51,257 nt of DNA from Candidatus Nanoarchaeia archaeon (GTDB lineage: Archaea > Nanobdellota > Nanobdellia > Woesearchaeales > JAQUVJ01). The position numbers were made by a program, and so were the translations under genes. The notes under the pieces are model-generated. The model was not told where the DNA came from, did not search any database, and saw only the letters and a program-made list of their open reading frames with translations. Positions 46,950-51,257 of this stretch are shown piece by piece. Numbering within the stretch: the first letter of the stretch is position 1; the number at the start of each line of letters is the position of its first letter. Location of the stretch: positions 1-51,257 of the forward strand of contig JAQUVJ010000006.1 of NCBI GenBank assembly GCA_028693395.1, written 5' to 3'.

Positions 46950-47663
46950 ATGTTATATGAGATATTGATTGTTTTTCTTTTAGCAATTGTCATGATAGGA
47001 ATTTTTTATATGAAATTCAAAGATTTGCGAACTGAAAAATACAAAAAATTAATAGGTTTTGCTTCAGGACTTGCAATGTGTATGATATTTGTTTACTTTG
47101 TAAACTTATTAATTATGAATTATTCTTATATTAGTCATTTTAACTTAACTTTACTTATGTGGGGTTTTGTATTAATATTCATTTTAAAACAATATATAAT
47201 GACAGAATCTGGAAAATTTTGGGAAGTAGATTTTAAGATGAACAAAGTAAAATTCATTGAATATTCCTTATCAGCAATTTTCTTAGTATTCTTAATTTTC
47301 ATAGTAAAATCATTTGCTTTATCTGAAGGATTTGAATTATTCATTCCATTTTCATTTTTCTTGATATTTTACTCATTATTGATTAAAGTAAAATCATCAG
47401 AAATATTAGATAAAGCCTATTTTAAAGAACATTACATTCATGTAATACCAATATCAATTTTAGTATCAGTTATATCATGTTTTATATTACAAGCATTTTA
47501 TCCTGGATTTTTTTATTTCATGTTACCATTTATCATAGGATTTTTATTAAATTCAATGTTTGATGTAATAATAGATAAGAATAGAAGTTATGATATGATT
47601 TCTTTTATTTTAGGGATTTTATGTGCTAATTTTGTTTTATTAGTTTCTTTTATCTTGTTTTAG
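46950..47663 (+). CDS. Polytopic membrane protein, paralogue of the one at 27037
   Basis: 237 residues with about seven hydrophobic segments. Blocks HFNLTLLMWGFVLIF, LKQYIMTE, KFWEVDFKMNKVKFIEY and LPFIIGFLLNSMFDVIIDKN match the protein encoded from 27037 position for position. The duplicate stands alone here, 17 kb from the surface operon, with its own promoter. No catalytic residues are apparent, and the conserved His, Trp, Lys, Glu and Asp residues in loops are candidates for function. It could serve as a partner of another ATPase elsewhere, or replace the operon copy under other conditions; both are guesses. Confidence 0.82.
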   Translation: MLYEILIVFLLAIVMIGIFYMKFKDLRTEKYKKLIGFASGLAMCMIFVYFVNLLIMNYSYISHFNLTLLMWGFVLIFILKQYIMTESGKFWEVDFKMNKVKFIEYSLSAIFLVFLIFIVKSFALSEGFELFIPFSFFLIFYSLLIKVKSSEILDKAYFKEHYIHVIPISILVSVISCFILQAFYPGFFYFMLPFIIGFLLNSMFDVIIDKNRSYDMISFILGILCANFVLLVSFILF

Positions 47664-47966
47664 ATTTTAGATTATTTTTTATTGATTTCTTTTATTTTTG
47701 ATTTTAGATTATTTTTTTTTTTATTATTATTAATAATCTTTTTATCTTTTATTATTTAATATTTAATTTATAAATATTTTTCTTTAATTATTACTATCAT
47801 TATTATTATTATTATTATTATTTGTTTATATTTTTTTAAAGATTTTCTTTTATTTTTTTAAATTTTGTTTTCATATATTTATTATATTTTTATTAAAATC
47901 TTTCTTAATTTTTTTTTGTAATTTTTAAAAAATATAGATTAATATAATATATATTTGTCAATGTTA

Positions 47967-47983
47967 ATACATATGTATACATA
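47967..47983. promoter_or_regulatory. Overlapping palindromes upstream of TATA box, possible operator
   Basis: Two perfect 12-bp palindromes overlap here: ATACATATGTAT (47967-47978) and TATGTATACATA (47972-47983). They end about 14 bp before the TATA box, a usual place for a dimeric archaeal transcription factor. AT-rich background produces palindromes by chance, but G and C at matched positions make this less likely. Confidence 0.45.
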
Positions 47984-47996
47984 CAAAACGCATAGA

Positions 47997-48005
47997 TTTA
48001 TATAA
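47997..48005 (+). promoter_or_regulatory. TATA box of the 48162 gene, implying a long leader
   Basis: TTTATATAA is preceded by an AAACG-type upstream element and would start transcription near 48027-48031. That leaves a leader of about 130 nt, unlike the leaderless genes around it. A second TATA-like site near 48017 cannot be excluded. Confidence 0.45.
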
Positions 48006-48121
48006 GATTTATTTTATTATAAAATTATTAATCATTTAGATTTTGATTATATATTTTTACATTTTTTATTAGAGATTTTATTAGAGATGATTATGATAGA
48101 GATATTGAAGATTGTTATAAC

Positions 48122-48137
48122 GAGGACTAAGGTCCTC
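48122..48137 (+). promoter_or_regulatory. Perfect 6-bp hairpin in the leader
   Basis: GAGGAC, a TAAG loop and GTCCTC form a perfect hairpin with four G-C pairs, followed by TATTTATTTT. It ends about 24 nt before the start codon. It may be an attenuator, an RNA stability or processing element, or a translation control element. No complementarity with the GGTGG site was found. Confidence 0.5.
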
Positions 48138-48161
48138 TATTTATTTTAAAAGGTGGTATTA

Positions 48162-48365
48162 ATGGATGAAAAAGAAAAACAAAGAAAATTACAAGCAATG
48201 TTATATGACTTGGAAAGATGTGAGAATGAAGGATTAAAGAAGATTATACAAAAAGAGTATGATTATTTGTTGAATGATGGATATAAGGATAGTATTGGAG
48301 AAGAAGAGATGTTAGATGCTTTTGATGAAGCACAAGATAATCATAAAAAATCATTAGATGATTAG
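48162..48365 (+). CDS. Small charged helical protein, unknown (67 aa)
   Basis: MDEKEKQRKL opens a highly charged, probably all-helical cytoplasmic protein with the acidic tail EEEMLDAFDEAQDN. No family was recognised. GGTG at 48152-48155, six nt before ATG 48162, decides the start; an in-frame GTG at 48153 is part of that site. Its last 8 bp overlap the next gene, so translation is probably coupled and the products may act together. The long leader suggests regulated expression. Confidence 0.75.
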   Translation: MDEKEKQRKLQAMLYDLERCENEGLKKIIQKEYDYLLNDGYKDSIGEEEMLDAFDEAQDNHKKSLDD

Positions 48366-48765
48366 AATGTATTTACAGGGTTTATTAGGATTTGAAGAGT
48401 TAGAAGAGAAAAAAAAGATATTGTGTGTAATAGATAATAAGATGGATATTGTAACTTATATTAGTGAGAAGTATAATATACCAATAGTAAAGACATATAC
48501 AAATAGAGCTCCTTTATATGATGAAGAGAGTAGTGATTATTTCTTAACAAAAGAAAGATTAGAAAATATACCTGAAAGAGATTTTTTGTTAAAATTAAAA
48601 TATAAAGGAGATAATTATTATAGTTTAGTAGGAGATTTAGAAGATAGAAATGTATGCCTAACAGATAGAGATGGATTACAACGAATGAAAGATTTGTTTG
48701 GGAATTTAGAAGCATGCTTTAATTTCTATTATTGTAAATCTTTTATTTTTTCTATTTTCCTATGA
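48358..48765 (+). CDS. Guanylate-kinase-like protein without a P-loop
   Basis: 135 residues. The segment from YTNRAP through SSDYFLTKERL, the DFLLKLKYKGDNYYSL block and LEDRNVCLTDRDGLQRMKDLFG resembles in order the GMP-binding lid of guanylate kinases (S-T-T-R-x-P, D-Y-x-F, F-L, Y-x-G-x-x-Y) and the core strand after it, most like short phage- and Firmicutes-type members. The expected P-loop GxSGxGK after the first strand is absent: KKKILCVIDNKMD goes straight to the helix. The C-terminal lid and helices are also missing or replaced by a hydrophobic end. It is therefore either a nucleotide-binding protein without kinase activity or a decayed gene. It overlaps the 67-residue gene by 8 bp. The family resemblance was judged by eye. 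Confidence 0.55.
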   Translation: MIRMYLQGLLGFEELEEKKKILCVIDNKMDIVTYISEKYNIPIVKTYTNRAPLYDEESSDYFLTKERLENIPERDFLLKLKYKGDNYYSLVGDLEDRNVCLTDRDGLQRMKDLFGNLEACFNFYYCKSFIFSIFL

Positions 48766-48793
48766 AATCTTAATCCTCCAGAAAAAATATAAA

Positions 48794-48802
48794 TTTATAT
48801 AA
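48794..48802 (+). promoter_or_regulatory. TATA box of the ROK kinase gene
   Basis: TTTATATAA is centred about 32 bp before ATG 48830, predicting a leader of only about 5 nt. There is no GGTG before the ATG. Confidence 0.5.
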
Positions 48803-48829
48803 TATTCCATACAAATAATTATTGATCTT

Positions 48830-49801
48830 ATGAACTACATCATTGTTGATATCGGAGGAACTAAAACCTTGTTTGTTTACCTTAAAAAATCTATGAAAAA
48901 AACAAAAATTATTTTATCTAAAAAAGTAAAAACTCCTCAAAAAGATTTCTTCATAATTAAACATCTAAAACAATTAGACGAATTCATAAAAGAAACTAAT
49001 ATCAAAAATTTTAAACTTAGATATAGCGTTTGTGGTCCAGTAAAAAATAATGTAATTCTATCTCTTCCTAATCTTCAAATCTATGACCTTGATCTAAGAA
49101 AATATATCGAAGATTTTTTCTCTAAGAAAATCGATATAAAAATTGAAAATGATGTTAATTGTTTTGCCATTGGAATAAAAAATCTATACAAAAATCAAAT
49201 ACTAAATTCATCCTTTTTTTGTTTAAATATTGGAACAGGAATTGGAGGATCTTATGTTAATCATCAAAAATTATTTTTAGGTAATAATGGAAATTTTGCA
49301 GAAATAGGAAGAGAAATATTTAACCAAAAAATAAGAGAAGATTTCTTTTCAAAAAGCTTAGACTTGATTCATAAATTAAGACTTGAAATAATCAAAAAAA
49401 ATGAAATCCAATTAAACAATTTTCAAGATTATTTAGAATTCATAAAAAAATATAATCTAAAAAATAATGATACCATTGAAAAAATAGATGATTATTTCTT
49501 TGAAAATTTCTTAGAATTAATCTCATCAATTGAAAAATTATATGATCCAAAATATATTTTCATAGGAGGTAGTTTAGTTTATTATTTAGAATATTTACTC
49601 GAAAAATATAAAAATAAAATAGAAGAAAAATCAGTAGGAGATTTTTATAAAAAAATAAAATACAAAGATTTTAATAAATTAAAAAATTTATTAGAAAACA
49701 ACAAAGTAAATATATCAGAAAAATTAAATTACATAAATTACACTAACATAAATTACAATGTTTATGGAGCAATTTATTTAAATGAAAAGAAATGGTTATA
49801 A
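48830..49801 (+). CDS. ROK-family sugar kinase
   Basis: 323 residues. ROK proteins phosphorylate glucose, fructose or N-acetylhexosamines with ATP, or act as repressors. Seen are the phosphate-binding start DIGGTKT (7-13), VCGPV-N, ENDVNCFAIG with the catalytic Asp, NIGTGIGGS (adenosine-binding region), NFAEIGREIF and the C-terminal IFIGGSL strand. There is no DNA-binding domain, so a kinase is likelier than a repressor. The zinc site found in many ROK proteins is missing: the usual His after GEIG is Arg and no CxCGxxGC follows. A Lys/Asn-rich region fills about 255-300. The substrate cannot be read from the sequence. The next gene overlaps the end by 20 bp. Confidence 0.85.
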   Translation: MNYIIVDIGGTKTLFVYLKKSMKKTKIILSKKVKTPQKDFFIIKHLKQLDEFIKETNIKNFKLRYSVCGPVKNNVILSLPNLQIYDLDLRKYIEDFFSKKIDIKIENDVNCFAIGIKNLYKNQILNSSFFCLNIGTGIGGSYVNHQKLFLGNNGNFAEIGREIFNQKIREDFFSKSLDLIHKLRLEIIKKNEIQLNNFQDYLEFIKKYNLKNNDTIEKIDDYFFENFLELISSIEKLYDPKYIFIGGSLVYYLEYLLEKYKNKIEEKSVGDFYKKIKYKDFNKLKNLLENNKVNISEKLNYINYTNINYNVYGAIYLNEKKWL

Positions 49802-49805
49802 AAAA

Positions 49806-50228
49806 ATGAAAAAAAAAGCAATCATAGGATCAGTTTTATCAACTTTGATGTATACAATTTTATTTTTAGCAGTAGTCATAATTCTAATTCTTTTTTTTAG
49901 CAATAAAAATACTAATCAAAATACAATTCAAAGAGAATATGAAAACACAAATAGATTGCTATACGATGGAATAATGCATATAGATAGAATATTTATAAAT
50001 CAACATGGAGAAATCGAAATACATTTTTTTAAAAAGAATATTATAGATAAAGATTATATTCTTGTAAGTGAAAATTTCAATAAAGAAAAAAAATATCAAT
50101 TTACATACGAAAACAAAGAATATATTATATCAAGATCAAATGCTTTTGAAGATTACCAATTAAATATATATAATTATAATACAAATTCACAAGATTTCAT
50201 TTATATATATACAAAGAAATTAGATTAA
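49806..50228 (+). CDS. Small exported or membrane-anchored protein, unknown
   Basis: 140 residues from ATG 49806; the in-frame ATG 49782, overlapping the kinase gene, would give 148. MKKKAIIGSVLSTLMYTILF and the following residues form a basic start and one hydrophobic helix (about 5-30). A hydrophilic domain of about 105 residues then lies probably outside the cell, with beta-rich patterns (GEIEIHFF, KYQFTYENKEYIISR). The start recalls pilin-like signals, but no clear processing site is visible. No family was recognised. It is probably co-transcribed with the sugar kinase, with no obvious functional link. Confidence 0.75.
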   Translation: MKKKAIIGSVLSTLMYTILFLAVVIILILFFSNKNTNQNTIQREYENTNRLLYDGIMHIDRIFINQHGEIEIHFFKKNIIDKDYILVSENFNKEKKYQFTYENKEYIISRSNAFEDYQLNIYNYNTNSQDFIYIYTKKLD

Positions 50229-50237
50229 TAGCAAAAA

Positions 50238-50247
50238 TTTATAAAAT
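50238..50247 (+). promoter_or_regulatory. TATA box of the 50284 gene
   Basis: TTTATAAAAT is centred about 26 bp before 50268, giving a leader of about 16 nt that would include GTG six nt before ATG 50284. Confidence 0.5.
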
Positions 50248-50283
50248 TAATATACTTAATTTTTATATAAAAAAGTGAAAATT

Positions 50284-51093
50284 ATGGCAAAAGATATTTT
50301 TGATAGGAATTATTTTTCTCCTGTAAAAGAAAAAGAAATAGGAAATGTGGATGATATGGATAATAAAAAAAAAGATGATGGAGATTTTATATTAAATGAT
50401 TTTGTAGAGGAAAATGATTCAAAAGAATCAAAAATGAATAAAAAAAGAATAAAATCAGATTTTAAATTAAAAAAAGAACAAAAACCAAATAAGATAAATA
50501 TTTTTGAAATATTAAAAAATTCAAAATTAATTTTTACAATTTTAATTATTTTATTAGCAATTTTTAATTCATTAATGCTATTTAATGAATATAGCAAAGA
50601 AGCAAAAATGATTGCAAATCAAATAAATTTAAGCACAGATGGAAAATATTTTTTTTCAATGTTTGAAGTGAAAAATGAATCCATTGATACAAAAGTAACA
50701 AGTTTAGAATTTGTTAGATTTTATTTCATACAAAAGCCTATTGCAATTGTTCAGTATGGAGATTATAATACCTTAGAAACATTTTTAGAAAAATATTTAA
50801 TGATTAATTATTTAGGTTTTTTATTATTAAATGTAATAATTTATGTTATAGGTTTTAAATTATTAGAATATTTTTTAACAGGATTATTTTTATTATATTC
50901 AATAATTGCGACAAAAAACACATTTAAAAATATTAGAGTAGTAAATGTAGTAATTAAAAGATCAATATTTATGATGTTTATAACATTATTTCCTTTGATA
51001 TTACTACCACAATCTCTTTATGGATATTTATTTTACACATTGATTGTAATTATCCATGTTTTAATTGTGCTTGAGAGGAAAGTCCTGAAGTAA
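50284..51093 (+). CDS. Multi-pass membrane protein with charged cytoplasmic N-terminus, unknown
   Basis: 269 residues. The first about 75 residues are acidic and basic low-complexity sequence with no hydrophobic part. A first helix lies at about 80-100, a soluble segment of about 65 residues follows, and at least three hydrophobic segments fill about 170-260. No motif was recognised. GTG at 50275-50277 lies six nt before ATG 50284 and is probably the ribosome-binding element rather than the start. The gene ends in T-tracts and stands alone before the RecA-like gene. Confidence 0.78.
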   Translation: MAKDIFDRNYFSPVKEKEIGNVDDMDNKKKDDGDFILNDFVEENDSKESKMNKKRIKSDFKLKKEQKPNKINIFEILKNSKLIFTILIILLAIFNSLMLFNEYSKEAKMIANQINLSTDGKYFFSMFEVKNESIDTKVTSLEFVRFYFIQKPIAIVQYGDYNTLETFLEKYLMINYLGFLLLNVIIYVIGFKLLEYFLTGLFLLYSIIATKNTFKNIRVVNVVIKRSIFMMFITLFPLILLPQSLYGYLFYTLIVIIHVLIVLERKVLK

Positions 51094-51130
51094 TTATATT
51101 TTAATTTTTTTTATTTTTTATATTATTATT
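51094..51130 (+). terminator. Oligo-T terminator after the 50284 gene
   Basis: Runs of five to eight T begin about 16 bp after the stop codon on the coding strand, the usual archaeal termination signal. The remaining 75 bp lead to the next promoter. Confidence 0.5.
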
Positions 51131-51174
51131 ATAAAAATCTTAATAACAAAAAATACAAAACAAAATCAATTATT

Positions 51175-51185
51175 TTTATATATTA
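51175..51185 (+). promoter_or_regulatory. TATA box of the RecA-like gene (leaderless)
   Basis: TTTATATATTA is centred about 27 bp before ATG 51207, predicting a leaderless transcript. Confidence 0.5.
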
Positions 51186-51206
51186 GCTTCAATATTAATA
51201 TATAAA

Positions 51207-51257
51207 ATGGAAACAGGAATTAAATTTTTTGACAATTATATTGGCGGAATTGAAGAT
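51207..51257 (+). CDS. Start of a RecA-superfamily ATPase gene, possibly RadB or KaiC-like (partial)
   Basis: Seventeen codons are visible before the window ends: METGIKFFDNYIGGIED. The pattern T-G-I-x-x-x-D-x-x-x-G-G-I matches the start of the RecA/RadB/KaiC fold, which reads TGIxxLDxLLGGGI before the Walker A motif. With no linker or HhH domain before it, RadB or a KaiC-like protein fits better than RadA. Walker A lies beyond the edge, so the exact family is open. Confidence 0.55.
   Translation, partial: METGIKFFDNYIGGIED

Larger units (their letters stand above)
47664..48161. other. Long spacer with terminator, palindromes and structured leader
   Basis: The first half is T-rich and terminates the upstream gene. 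From 47967 onward it holds overlapping palindromes, a TATA box, TTAGAGAT direct repeats (48068-48103) and a GC-rich hairpin, listed separately. This is the most complex control region in the window. No small protein gene was seen in it. Confidence 0.6.

Noticed and set aside
48122-48137. Hairpin as part of a tRNA or other stable RNA gene
   Set aside because: No cloverleaf arms, T-loop sequence or further GC-rich helices are found around it.
51075-51085. GAGGAAAGTCC, identical to the conserved core word of RNase P RNA
   Set aside because: It lies inside the last codons of a convincing membrane-protein gene, and the flanks are AT-only with no helices, so it is a chance match.

Overview
The window is very AT-rich and gene-dense, and looks like chromosome from a DPANN archaeon, most like Woesearchaeota or Pacearchaeota by gene style. 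Archaeal markers are a PCNA sliding clamp, a Bud32 kinase ending in the archaeal RGR tail, TATA boxes placed 25-32 bp before start codons (leaderless or nearly leaderless transcripts), and oligo-T gene ends. DPANN-like markers are HerA/DUF87 ATPases on membrane-anchored surface proteins, Cys motifs of the CxxxxC(n)CxxDC type, and pilin-like proteins starting with Lys-Lys-Ser-Gln plus a hydrophobic stretch. No rRNA, tRNA, CRISPR array or insertion sequence was seen.

Region 1 (1-36014) is a surface-machine locus. It opens with one 24.4-kb gene for an 8149-residue secreted, Asn-rich adhesin-like protein with Ig-like cassettes, propeller-like segments and Cys motifs. A single C-terminal membrane helix leads into a cytoplasmic HerA-type ATPase. 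A tight four-gene operon follows: a coiled-coil cytoplasmic protein, a polytopic membrane protein, a 'mini' paralogue of the giant's C-terminus (short ectodomain, membrane helix, ATPase), and a 2052-residue surface protein with helical-toroid-like repeats and a cytoplasmic tail. This is the best candidate for an undescribed system: an ATPase-coupled giant surface apparatus, perhaps for contact with a host cell. Function is inferred only.

Region 2 (36015-41442) holds acetate kinase, then a cassette of exported pilin-like proteins (two paralogues of about 340 residues and two very small membrane proteins), separated by low-complexity spacers with tandem repeats.

Region 3 (41443-46595) is housekeeping: Bud32 with an Asn-rich insertion, valyl-tRNA synthetase, PCNA, and on the reverse strand a radical-SAM activating enzyme for anaerobic ribonucleotide reductase.

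Region 4 (46596-51257) holds a second copy of the polytopic membrane protein from Region 1, a two-gene unit with an unusual leader (palindromes, TATA box, GC hairpin) ending in a guanylate-kinase-like protein without a P-loop, a ROK-type sugar kinase, two membrane proteins of unknown function, and the first 17 codons of a RecA/RadB-like gene cut by the window edge.

Two start modes recur. First genes usually have a TATA box 25-32 bp before the start, and internal genes have GGTG or GTG 5-6 nt before the start. This rule moves several starts, including to TTG or GTG codons.
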